A stretch of 64,000 nt of DNA from Alphaproteobacteria bacterium (lineage in GTDB: Bacteria; Pseudomonadota; Alphaproteobacteria; UBA9219; RGZA01). The stretch is from assembly GCA_033762625.1 (NCBI GenBank), contig JANRLI010000011.1:1-64000 (forward strand), in the 5' to 3' direction. Each line of letters opens with the position of its first letter. The stretch's first letter is position 1. A model generated the notes under the pieces. It was given only the letters and a program-made list of their open reading frames with translations. It searched no databases and had not been told where the DNA came from. Position numbers and translations under genes: made by a program. Positions 18,644 through 27,600 of the stretch are shown here, piece after piece.

Positions 18644-18658
18644 TAATGATTTTCATTA
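18644..18658. promoter_or_regulatory. Perfect palindrome, probable operator of module A
   Basis: TAATGATTTTCATTA, 7-bp arms around one base, 20 bp before the regulator A start in the divergent intergenic region. Size and place fit an autoregulatory XRE operator. Confidence 0.55.
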
Positions 18659-18742
18659 AATATTTGCCGTTCTCCACTCAGGAAAGTAAAGCCCGCCCCG
18701 CATAATAAAAACATCGAAAACATCGATTTAACGGGGTTTATT

Positions 18743-18958
18743 ATGCAAAACACATCAAAAATCACCAAATTATTATGTGGTCAGGCCGATGAAAGCGAAT
18801 ATAGCCAAGGCCTTCGTGAACTGATTATTACGTTGAATGCGGGTTGCGCATTAATCTTTAAAGCAACCGGAAGCGCATTAAAAGCAACCGGCGTTTTCCT
18901 ATGTGGTGAACCAGACCAAAACAGATATGGCCGTGATGGCAGCCGTTATGGTTCTTAA
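18743..18958 (+). CDS. Small protein of module A (71 aa)
   Basis: A 71-residue protein of unknown function. The middle is hydrophobic (LIITLNAGCALIFKATGSAL, about 28-47) and is followed by GEPDQN and a Gly/Arg/Tyr-rich tail. Small protein B (19733-20050) shares the pattern C-A-x-IF-x-A-x-G-x-AL-x-AT-x2-F-x2-GEPDQN. It is preceded by AACGGGGTTT and divergent from regulator A. Its stop overlaps the end of regulator B by 4 nt. Conservation of the tail in two copies argues that it is translated. Confidence 0.75.
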   Translation: MQNTSKITKLLCGQADESEYSQGLRELIITLNAGCALIFKATGSALKATGVFLCGEPDQNRYGRDGSRYGS

Positions 18959-19641
18959 ATTGGTTTGTTCGGCAAGCCTTCCAGCTTGGCGATGACGACA
19001 TCGCTTTTCTTGAGAATCCTGCTGTGCTGGAAATTAAACTCGAACTGGCTTCGGAAGCTCTCGGCGACCAGTGCATTATGCACCAGTAGAATGCGCAAGG
19101 GTGGCCCCCAATTAATCATCGCAAAGCGGTCGGCATACACATAATAGGGAACCTGCTGCAATAAATGCGGCGGCGCTACGCGGTAGGTTTCTGTGTCGGA
19201 CAAGATCAAGGTGTCGCCTTGCGGGATGATGTGACGATTGCGAATGCCAAGTTTGCGTCGTTCAATCAGCGCTGCGGTCACTTCCTCCTTATACCGTGCG
19301 AGCCATAATTTGCTGCTAACGCCGCTAATCAGCACTTCGCCGCCGGTTTTGCCCAAGGCAAGAATGATGTCATCCCATAATTCGATAACGGCGTGTTCGC
19401 CTTCCAGAACGCGAAACTGGTATTTCTCGCGCCGTAAGCGCACGCCGGGTTCGGGCGTGAATTCAATGCCCGCTTGCTGCAATACCTTGCAAACGGCATC
19501 AAACACTTTGCCGCCAATCTTGCCCACGCCTTGTTCAAGATTGGCGACCGAGGCTAGGGATACCCCTGCCTGCTTGGCGAGGTCGCGCTGGGTCCATTCC
19601 AGCAGGGTACGGGCGGCTTTAATCTGGCTGATAGTAATCAT
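18955..19641 (-). CDS. XRE-family regulator, module B
   Basis: A 228-residue paralogue of regulator A. It has the same XRE domain (QIKAARTLLEWTQRDLAKQA, SLASVANLEQG), the same linker (GIEFTPEPGVRLRREKYQF) and the same C-terminal domain (VYADRFAMINWGPPLRILL). The two copies are similar along their whole length, so they arose by duplication. It is divergent from small gene 19733. A partial inverted repeat CTAAT/ATTAG (19644-19666) lies next to its start. Confidence 0.88.
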   Translation of the reverse strand: MITISQIKAARTLLEWTQRDLAKQAGVSLASVANLEQGVGKIGGKVFDAVCKVLQQAGIEFTPEPGVRLRREKYQFRVLEGEHAVIELWDDIILALGKTGGEVLISGVSSKLWLARYKEEVTAALIERRKLGIRNRHIIPQGDTLILSDTETYRVAPPHLLQQVPYYVYADRFAMINWGPPLRILLVHNALVAESFRSQFEFNFQHSRILKKSDVVIAKLEGLPNKPI

Positions 19642-19732
19642 AGCTAATACTAAGCATCATAATTAGTAAAAAGCACTAAAAAAATCTCACTTCGCAGATG
19701 CGAAAGGAGCTGAAATTGGCTAAATTATAAGC

Positions 19733-20050
19733 ATGAACAAGCACGAATATGAGCGAATTTCGAAACCACAAACGAAGCTAGCGCGACGCAAAATGAACGA
19801 TAACAAGAAACCAGACCACCTCAAGTCGATGGAAGATGAAGTGAACGAGTTCCTTCAGGTTCTAGCAGGCTACCCTGTTGATTCACATAAGTTAACGCCG
19901 CTGCAAAAGCAGGTGGTGAAGTTGAATAACATCTGCGCAAATATCTTTCGGGCGGGTGGCACGGCGCTCAGCGCAACGAATAGTTTTATCTTCGGCGAGC
20001 CCGATCAGAACCAAGTAAGTCGCGGCGAAGCCAATCATTACGAGCCGTAA
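19733..20050 (+). CDS. Small protein of module B (105 aa)
   Basis: A 105-residue product, or 85 residues if ATG 19793 is used. The N-terminal part is charged. The C-terminal ~40 residues match small protein A: CANIFRAGGTALSAT, then FIFGEPDQN. The function is unknown. It is divergent from regulator B, as small protein A is from regulator A. The ribosome binding site is weak for either start, so the N-terminus is uncertain. Confidence 0.7.
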   Translation: MNKHEYERISKPQTKLARRKMNDNKKPDHLKSMEDEVNEFLQVLAGYPVDSHKLTPLQKQVVKLNNICANIFRAGGTALSATNSFIFGEPDQNQVSRGEANHYEP

Positions 20051-20090
20051 TCGATTTTTGTTCTAATTACTAAATTTTGGTTACTTTGTG

Positions 20091-20156
20091 GCAACCCCCG
20101 TTAACTTTTGCCTTCAGGACTTTGTTAGCGGGGATTTCCCTATTCCTGTGGGTTGC
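20091..20156 (+). promoter_or_regulatory. Possible alternative-pairing hairpins before mutS
   Basis: The segment GCAACCCCCGTTAAC (20091-20105) can pair with GTTAGCGGGG (20124-20133) or, through GCAACCC, with GGGTTGC (20150-20156). The two folds exclude each other. No ORF is present. It lies 73 bp before the chosen mutS start and could be a leader switch or the 3' end of the small-protein B transcript. Confidence 0.35.
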
Positions 20157-20228
20157 TTGTGTATAACCCTGACATAGGCCCTCACATAATGAATGACATT
20201 CGCGCAAACGCACTTCTATAGTTTGCGC

Positions 20229-22928
20229 ATGACAGCCAATCTCCAACCCTCATTTTTTGCTGAACCTGGCGATGCGCCAGCACTTACCCCCCAATTAACT
20301 CCCATGATGCAGCAATACTGGGATTTGAAAAACGCGCATCCGGAATGCTTGCTGTTTTTTCGCATGGGCGATTTTTATGAGTTGTTCCATGATGACGCAG
20401 TAAAAGCTGCCCCTGTTCTGGATATCGCATTGACCAAGCGTGGTAAGGATCAAGGAGACGATATTGCGATGTGCGGCGTGCCCGTGCATTCCTATGAAGC
20501 ATACCTTCCAAAATTAATCCGTGCTGGCTTTCGTGTAGCGATTGCCGAGCAAATGGAAAACCCGCAGGAAGCCAAAGCGCGTGCCAAAACGCAAAAGGGC
20601 GGTAAAACACTCGTCACGCGGCAAATCATCCGCATCATTACGCCCGGCACGCTGACTGAAGACAGTTTTCTGGACAGTGCGCGGGCGAATTATTTGGCGG
20701 TGTTATCGGAAAGCATGGGCGAATTTAGTGTTGCGTGGTGCGATTTGGTGCAAGGCGTTCCGTATGTGCAAAGCATGCCATGGAATGATGTGCCGACACT
20801 CCTTTCCCGTTTGAACCCTGCCGAGTTGGTGGTGTCACAAAAGATGATGTCGGCAGAGGATAAGCGTGAATTTCTCGATGCGCAAAAGGATATCATCACC
20901 TATGTCGCGCCGGTGCGCTATGACAGCGAAAGCGCGAAACGCGCCGCACTGCGTCAATACAGTGTCACCAGTTTGGACAGTTTTGGCGCATTTTCTAAAA
21001 ATGAAACTACCGCGCTGGGCGTGCTGCTGGATTACATTGCATTGACGCAAAAGCAGCAGGTGAGTTTGTTATTGCCGCCGCGCATGGCGACGGTTGCAGG
21101 CGTGGTTGCCATTGATGCGGCGACACGCCGTAATCTGGAATTGATGCAAAGTCTAGACGGCGGGCGCAAGGGAAGTTTGCTGGCAACCATTGACCGCACA
21201 CAAACCCATGCAGGTGCACGGTTATTAGCAGAACAGCTTTCTGCGCCGCTGACCGAACTTGCTGCGATTAATGAGCGCCTTTCGCGAATTGAATGTTTTG
21301 TGCAGCATGATGATTGGCGTGATGCGCTGCGGACCATGCTGAAGGCCTGCCCCGATTTGCCGCGTGCATTAACGCGTTTGTCACTGCAACGTGGAAGTCC
21401 ACGTGATTTGGCTATTGTGCGTGTAGCACTGGAAAGCGCGACCAAGCTGCGGTTCTTCCTGAACCAGCATGCGCATGAATTGAATGCTGATTTAAAAAAA
21501 CTGGGCATGCAGCTGGGCGAGCACTCCAGTTTGATTGATGTGCTGAGCCGCGCGCTGAAATCCGAATTGCCATTCCTTGCCCGTGATGGCGGGTTTATCG
21601 CGCCAAATTACAATGCACAGCTAGATGAATTGGTAAGCTTGCGCGATGACAGCAAGAAGCTGATTGCAGGGTTGCAGAATAAATATGTGCAACAAACCAA
21701 AATCACCACGCTGAAAATCCGCCATAACAACGTCATTGGCTACCATGTGGAAATAACGCCAGCGCAAGCGGATAAACTGCTGCAACCACCGTTTAATCAG
21801 GATTTTATTCACCGCCAAACATTGTCGAGCGCGGTGCGTTTTACCACCAATGAACTAGCGGAGCTGGAGCGCAAAACCAGTGAAGCAGGCGATAAGGCAT
21901 TGCAGATTGAACTGCAATTATTTGATGAGTTGGTGCAAAAGGTGCTCGCGAATTTTGATGACCTGCGCGTTGTAGCAGGCGCCATGGCGCAATTGGATGT
22001 TGCAACGGCATTGGCAGAAATTTCGGTTGAACAAAATTGGTGCAAGCCGGTCATTGATGATAGCGATGCATTTGATATTAAAGGTGGGCGCCATCCCGTT
22101 GTGGAAGCCAGCTTAAAAGTGTTGAACAAAAACTTCATCGCCAATGATTGCGATTTAAGCGCGGCGAGCCGGTTGTGGCTGGTGACGGGCCCCAATATGG
22201 CCGGTAAATCCACGTTTTTGCGGCAAAACGCGCTTCTAGTGGTGCTTGCGCAAATGGGCTCATACGTTCCGGCTGCTTCGGCGCATATCGGTATCGTTGA
22301 TAAACTATTCAGCCGTGTTGGCGCCGCCGATGATTTGGCCAGAGGACGTTCAACCTTTATGGTGGAAATGATTGAAACCGCCGCCATCCTTCATCAGGCA
22401 ACGGCAAAGTCGCTGGTGATACTCGATGAAATTGGCCGTGGCACAGCAACCTTTGACGGGCTTTCGATTGCGTGGGGTAGCCTTGAATATCTTTACTACC
22501 AGAATAAATGCCGCGGATTATTCGCAACGCATTACCATGAATTGACGGTACTGAAAGACCAGTTGCCGAATTTACGCTGCGCGACCGCCAAGGTGAAGGA
22601 ATGGGAAAACGAGATTATCTTCCTGCATGAAGTGGGTGAAGGTATTGCCGAATGTTCTTATGGACTGCACGTTGCGCAATTGGCGGGATTGCCCGCGGCA
22701 GTGATTGCACGTGCTGGCGCAATTTTGCAGCAATTGGAAAGCGGTAAATCCGTGGGCCAGAATAAAAATACCGTGATTGCATCTGCAAAACCGCAGGATT
22801 TTACGAGTAGGGCATTGCGCGATAAATCGGCGGTGGATAAAGCGATTGATGCATTAAACCCGGATGATTATTCACCCAAGGAAGCGCTGGAAAAGTTGTA
22901 TGCTTTGAAAAGTTTGGCAAAGCAATAA
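20229..22928 (+). CDS. mutS: DNA mismatch repair protein MutS
   Basis: About 899 residues from ATG 20229; the frame is open 12 codons further up. The mismatch-binding domain shows the FFRMGDFYELF motif with the Phe-x-Glu wedge. The connector, lever and clamp domains follow. The ATPase domain has Walker A TGPNMAGKSTF, the signature GRSTFMVEM and Walker B LVILDEIGRGT, then the ABC switch FATHYHEL. It recognises mismatches as a dimer and recruits MutL, which is not in this window. A MITE-like palindrome follows immediately after the stop. Confidence 0.97.
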   Translation: MTANLQPSFFAEPGDAPALTPQLTPMMQQYWDLKNAHPECLLFFRMGDFYELFHDDAVKAAPVLDIALTKRGKDQGDDIAMCGVPVHSYEAYLPKLIRAGFRVAIAEQMENPQEAKARAKTQKGGKTLVTRQIIRIITPGTLTEDSFLDSARANYLAVLSESMGEFSVAWCDLVQGVPYVQSMPWNDVPTLLSRLNPAELVVSQKMMSAEDKREFLDAQKDIITYVAPVRYDSESAKRAALRQYSVTSLDSFGAFSKNETTALGVLLDYIALTQKQQVSLLLPPRMATVAGVVAIDAATRRNLELMQSLDGGRKGSLLATIDRTQTHAGARLLAEQLSAPLTELAAINERLSRIECFVQHDDWRDALRTMLKACPDLPRALTRLSLQRGSPRDLAIVRVALESATKLRFFLNQHAHELNADLKKLGMQLGEHSSLIDVLSRALKSELPFLARDGGFIAPNYNAQLDELVSLRDDSKKLIAGLQNKYVQQTKITTLKIRHNNVIGYHVEITPAQADKLLQPPFNQDFIHRQTLSSAVRFTTNELAELERKTSEAGDKALQIELQLFDELVQKVLANFDDLRVVAGAMAQLDVATALAEISVEQNWCKPVIDDSDAFDIKGGRHPVVEASLKVLNKNFIANDCDLSAASRLWLVTGPNMAGKSTFLRQNALLVVLAQMGSYVPAASAHIGIVDKLFSRVGAADDLARGRSTFMVEMIETAAILHQATAKSLVILDEIGRGTATFDGLSIAWGSLEYLYYQNKCRGLFATHYHELTVLKDQLPNLRCATAKVKEWENEIIFLHEVGEGIAECSYGLHVAQLAGLPAAVIARAGAILQQLESGKSVGQNKNTVIASAKPQDFTSRALRDKSAVDKAIDALNPDDYSPKEALEKLYALKSLAKQ

Positions 22929-22934
22929 AAGCGA

Positions 22935-23026
22935 TGTCATTGCGAAGTGGCGTTAGCCACTGAAGCAATCCAGTTTGAGACAGTTCTGGATTGCCGCGTC
23001 GGGCTGAAGCTCTCCTCGCAATGACA
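22935..23026. repeat. MITE-like intergenic palindrome
   Basis: Ends TGTCATTGCGA and TCGCAATGACA are inverted, with an inner inverted pair GCAATCCAG/CTGGATTGC. The whole 92 bp can fold on itself. It has no coding capacity. It lies 6 bp after the mutS stop and may stabilise its 3' end. It is a type of non-autonomous palindromic element known from several alphaproteobacteria. Confidence 0.8.
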
Positions 23027-23046
23027 GGGGGTTGCTTGGGATGCCG

Positions 23047-23517
23047 TTACTTAGGATGCTTGGCAAGCCAGTCGTTCATGAACTTAATCTCGGCGCTTTG
23101 GGCCTTGATGATGTCTTCGGCAAACTTTTTAATTTCCGGATCTTTGCCGTATTTCAACACAATCTTTGCCATGTCCACCGCGCCTTGGTGGTGGGGTATC
23201 ATGCCTTTTACAAAATCCACATCGGCGTTATCGGAAAAATCAATCATCATGCCGCTATGCATTTTGGAATTGGTTTCGATGAATTCTTTGGTGGCTGGTG
23301 TTGCGCCTGGTGGTGCGGTCATCGCCATGGCATGCGCAGCATGCGCTGCGGCAGGAGCCGCTGCAGGCGGCGCGCCGGTGGGCACGGCAGGCTCTTTCAC
23401 AATCGCGCTGCCGATGGCGTGTTCTTCAACATGTGCTTTGGCCGTGGTTTCTGCATGCGCAACACTGACCATGGTTAGGCATGCAATCGCGGCAATGATA
23501 AAAGAGGCGTATTTCAT
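23047..23517 (-). CDS. Exported DUF305-domain protein
   Basis: 156 residues from ATG 23517, which has AAGGAG at good spacing; an upstream extension to 23553 is unlikely. A clear signal peptide (MKYASFIIAAIACLTMVSVAHA) is followed by an Ala/Pro/His-rich linker. The DUF305 domain then follows, with FVKGMIPHHQGAVDMAKIVL and MNDWL. Histidine and methionine pairs (MIPHHQ, MHSGMM, HAMAM) suggest copper or other metal binding, as proposed for some DUF305 proteins. It is a single gene. Confidence 0.9.
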   Translation of the reverse strand: MKYASFIIAAIACLTMVSVAHAETTAKAHVEEHAIGSAIVKEPAVPTGAPPAAAPAAAHAAHAMAMTAPPGATPATKEFIETNSKMHSGMMIDFSDNADVDFVKGMIPHHQGAVDMAKIVLKYGKDPEIKKFAEDIIKAQSAEIKFMNDWLAKHPK

Positions 23518-23739
23518 AAAAACTCCTTGGAAAGGGATGGGGGTAGCACACACATGAAGCCGTTAAAATAAGGCGTTTTAAAGGTGATTCAAACAATCAA
23601 GACATTCTTAACCCAAACAAGGCAAAAATGCGGGTTGTAATGCTGGCTGCAGCTGAATTGGCTTGACCAAATCGGCAGGCTGTTTACAAGATTAGTACCG
23701 ATTTAAAAAACGCGTTGAAAATAACATTGTGATTGTCTC

Positions 23740-24372
23740 ATGAATCTAAATTGGCGAGTTTTGCCACGCGCAGATGCAATGCGCATCATCGCAGCTGTTA
23801 ATCCCCATCTTGGCGAGTATGCGTTGCCGCCGGGTACCAGCCCTGTGCGCCAAGCCAAATTATCGTTTTATGAAAATTACCAATTCTTTGAACTGACCGA
23901 TATACGCGAAGCGCAACCTAAAAGCATGTTTGCGCTGCATAATCCCAATGGCGGCGAAGATGCGACTTTTGTGATGGATTGGACCAACCGCCCGATCTAT
24001 ACCGTGAATGAACATGACCCCATCAGTCTTCGTACCGACAACATGGCCGATTATCTTGGTTTCTTCTTTGCGTGCGTGCAGGGGCCTTATGGTCCGATGA
24101 CCGTGGTTGAAAATCTTGACCCGCCAGCGGATGCAGATGAAGAAGTTAAGAAGCGCGTGAAGGAAGTTTTGCGCATGACCCCGCCCAAAGTCGTGAATTA
24201 TGACCGCGCCAGCGGTACGTTTACGGTTTACGCCGGTATGCTATTCAAAGACTGCATCTTTAAAACCAAAATGGAAGTGGGCAGCAACGGCCTGATCCAG
24301 ATTGTTGATCATGAATTGGCTATTGGTGCCCTAAATGATCAAGCACAAGCACCAGAAGCAGCATCACGCTAG
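23740..24372 (+). CDS. Hypothetical protein (210 aa)
   Basis: No family recognised by motif. It has 210 residues with no signal peptide and no membrane segment. It looks like a compact alpha/beta protein, with many aromatic residues in the N-terminal half (FYENYQFFELT, YLGFFFACVQGPYGPM) and a DPPADADEEVKKRVKEVL helix. The C-terminal tail is alanine/glutamine-rich. The start ATG lacks a strong ribosome binding site. It precedes the giant coiled-coil gene by 300 bp. Confidence 0.7.
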   Translation: MNLNWRVLPRADAMRIIAAVNPHLGEYALPPGTSPVRQAKLSFYENYQFFELTDIREAQPKSMFALHNPNGGEDATFVMDWTNRPIYTVNEHDPISLRTDNMADYLGFFFACVQGPYGPMTVVENLDPPADADEEVKKRVKEVLRMTPPKVVNYDRASGTFTVYAGMLFKDCIFKTKMEVGSNGLIQIVDHELAIGALNDQAQAPEAASR

Positions 24373-24676
24373 TCAAAAATTCAGTCTGAAATGCGAGCAA
24401 AAAAATGAGCGTGTTTTGTTCTTGTGGCGCGGTTGCATCATAGCTGCAACGACTGTGCTTTTCAGCTGTTGCAATTACGCCTGTTGAACAAAAAAGTTAT
24501 CCACAGGCTAAATTCATCTTCGTGCAATAATTGTGTTCAAATTTCCCCCCTGATGTTGCTACAGTGCCCCCTCAAGAATCAAAATAGTCCGTTTTTAGTT
24601 TTTTATTAAGAACTCATAAACGTGCGTTTTTATGCTTTGAAATTATATATTTGCGCACACTCATCTCGAGGAAACT
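24373..24676. other. Gene-free region with one consensus DnaA box
   Basis: 304 bp without a supported ORF. It holds one perfect DnaA-box consensus TTATCCACA (24497-24505), an inverted repeat GTTGCA/TGCAAC (24431-24449), and AT-rich sequence leading to the start of the 2118-residue gene. A single box is not enough to call an origin. It may regulate the downstream gene. Confidence 0.4.
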
Positions 24677-27600
24677 ATGGCGAAAAAACCGCAAGCTCCA
24701 GCTTCTGCCAGTTTGAATCAAGGGGCCCAAAATCAAGCCAAACCGCAATCGCAGCAAGGAGCGCCCCAAAATTACGCGCAGCAGCATCTTGCGCCGCCCG
24801 TTCCGCCGCAAGCTTTTCCGCAGTTACGCAGCGGCGTGACCAATAAACAAAACGAAAGCAATCGCCGCGCAATGGGCGGTGCGATCATCGATCCACCAAA
24901 GCCACGCGAACAATTTGCATCATGGCCATTCTGGACGGGTATGGGATTGACCATCATCTGGTTTGTTGCCGTGTTCCTTGCAACCATGAGCGTGAATTCA
25001 TCGGGCAGCATTGCGGGCTTGCCTGTTACCACCATCGCGCTTGGTATCTCCGGCGTGATTGCGCCTGTTGCATTCCTTTGGATGATTATCGCTTACCTGC
25101 AACGCGCATCGGATGTGAAGGCCATCACCGAACCGCTTCGTCGCCAATTGCAGATGGTGTTGGGTACAGGCGCAAATGCTGAATCCCGCGTGCGCCGTTT
25201 TAACGAAGCGCTGGAACGCCAATTGGAATTGCTGCGTCAAGCGGGCGATGGTTCGTATGATGTATTGCAAAATGCGGTTCAGGTTTTGCAGGAAGAAGAA
25301 CGCGCGATCAACAATCTGGCTGAACGCAGCGGAAAAGAAATCCAGCGCGTGGCTGGCATTGTGCGTGATAACAGCGAAGTTCTGGAAGATTTGCTGCATG
25401 ATAACCGCGAACGCTTCAACGATTTGTCCGGAAAAATTGCGGGCCACATCGCAACGCTGGATGACCGCGCTGACCAAGCAGCAAGCCGACTTGGTGACAT
25501 GGTTGACCGCCTGCATTTGATGATTGACCAATTCAAAGCTGCGGCAGACCAGAAGCTTGCCGATGTTGCGAATGTTTCCGAGCAGATTGGCCGTCAGGAA
25601 AAAGATACCGAAGCATCCGCACAGCGTATGAGCGAAACCTTGCAAGCTGCCCGCCAGTCGGCGCAGGAACTTGGCAATATGCTGTCAAAGAACCAGGATA
25701 TTCTGGATGCTGCAGGTCAGCGGTTGATGGCGCGCATGCAGGAAATCGGCACGCAGATTGAACATTTTGCGTCGATTAGTGACAGCAAGGAAGCCAAGCT
25801 TGCACAAAGCGGCAAGCAATTGTCGGAAACCATGACGCATGAAATCGCGGCATTGGAAGCATTGACCAGCCGTTTGGAAGCGCAGATTTTTGCAGCGAAC
25901 CAAGGTATTGGTTCACGCACCGATGAATTGGAAAGCCGTCAGATTCGTTTGGCAGAACAAGCCGGCAATCTGATGCAGAATTTGCAGAATACGGTTGTCT
26001 TGCTGGATACCACGGCATCGGAAGCATTCCAGAAATATTCCAGCGTGCGTGATGATGTTGCCAACCAGAGCGAACGTATTGCCCGTCAGTTCCGTGAATC
26101 CAGCAGCCATTACGATAGCATGGCGCAGCGCCTTGACGACGTATCCAAGAATGTTGTGGAACGCGTTGCGGTAATCGGCAGCAGTCTTTCAAGCCAGGTA
26201 GAAAGCATTTCATCAGGCAGCGAACGTGCCTCCAGCGCAAGCCAGCAGGCCAGCGCCGCGGTCAGCTATTCCTTGCAGCAACTGGAAGTGATGATTGAAC
26301 GCATTTATGAAGCTGAAAAGCAGGCCAAGGAAAGCAGCAGCGGCTTGATTGGCAGCATTGAAGAAAAATTCAATTCATTGGTAAGCATGAGCGACCAGCA
26401 TGTGGCGCGTTTGAATTCAACCCATGATGAATTGGAAGATGTCGGCCAGAAACTGTCTGAACGCGCCCGTGAAGCGGAAGGCACATGGCAGTCGCTTGTT
26501 CAATCTGCGAATAACCAGCAGGAAGCACTGCAACAGCAATTGCGGGCCAAGGTGGATGACGCCGTTGCATTGCTGAATGAAAATGCACAAGCGATTGAAG
26601 CCGCCCGTGATAGCATGTACCAGCATGTGGAAGCTGGTCTTGCCCGCAGCGGCGAGATGGTGGACATGCTCGCCAAGCTTGGCACGGTAACCGATGCGCC
26701 ATTTAATGATGCAGTGGCGCGCGTGAGAACCTGTGTTGAACAGGGCGAAGACCAGCTCAACCGCTTTACGGCGGCCTTGCAAAAGAATGCAGCCGATATC
26801 GCCGAGCTCAACACCCGACTTGCAACCTATGGCGATAATGCTGGACATAAGGCTGCTGAAACACTTGCAGGTCTTGATGCCGTTGCAGCGCGTATGGAAG
26901 CCATTCAACATGGGAATATGCAGGCAACCCAGGATGTGTTGTTGCGCTTGAACCACGTTGCACAACAAGTGCAAAACCGTATGGGCGATATCAGCACCAC
27001 TGCGGAAGAAGAACAAAAGCGCCTTGGCGAAACCGTCCGTCAGCTCAGCTTTGACATTAATGGTCTCATCCATGACAGCCAGACAGCTGACCAACGCATT
27101 CGCATTGCGGCTAGCCTTCTTTCCGAGCAGGCATCGGATGTGCGCAGCAAGCTGGAATCCCAAGCGATGGGCATTGAAAGCGCGCTCGGCAATTTGAATG
27201 AGCAATTCAGTGCGATGTCGCAGCAGATGCGCGGCGCAACCGAAATTGCCCAAGCGCATATCGAAGAAATCAGCAAGCGCTATGGGGAGATTACCCATAT
27301 GAGCGGTGCTGGCCTTGAAGATAAAATCCGCGGCCTTGATTTTGTGGTCAGCGGCGCTGCGGAACGCCTTTCCAGCCTTGGCGAAACCATTGATGGTCGC
27401 ACGCAGCAATTAACGAGCGTGCACAACCAAATTCATGACAGCACGCAGATTTTGGACAGCGCAACCCAGCAGGCGCTTGACCGCTTGTCGGTATTTACCC
27501 ATGCGGTGGTTGCAGCCAAGACCACATCAGGCGATACCGCACAGGAAGTATATGCGCGGTTGAGCGATGTGCATGAACAATTCAACCGCCAGATTAGCGC

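Noticed and set aside
24373-24676. Replication origin
   Set aside because: Only one DnaA-box match is present, with no cluster of boxes and no origin-associated genes (dnaA, parAB, gidAB, hemE) nearby.
26417-27409. A 330-codon open frame antisense to the giant coiled-coil gene
   Set aside because: The coding strand encodes a regular coiled coil. Long antisense frames are expected opposite Ala/Gln/Glu-rich sequence, and no ribosome binding site or motif supports it.
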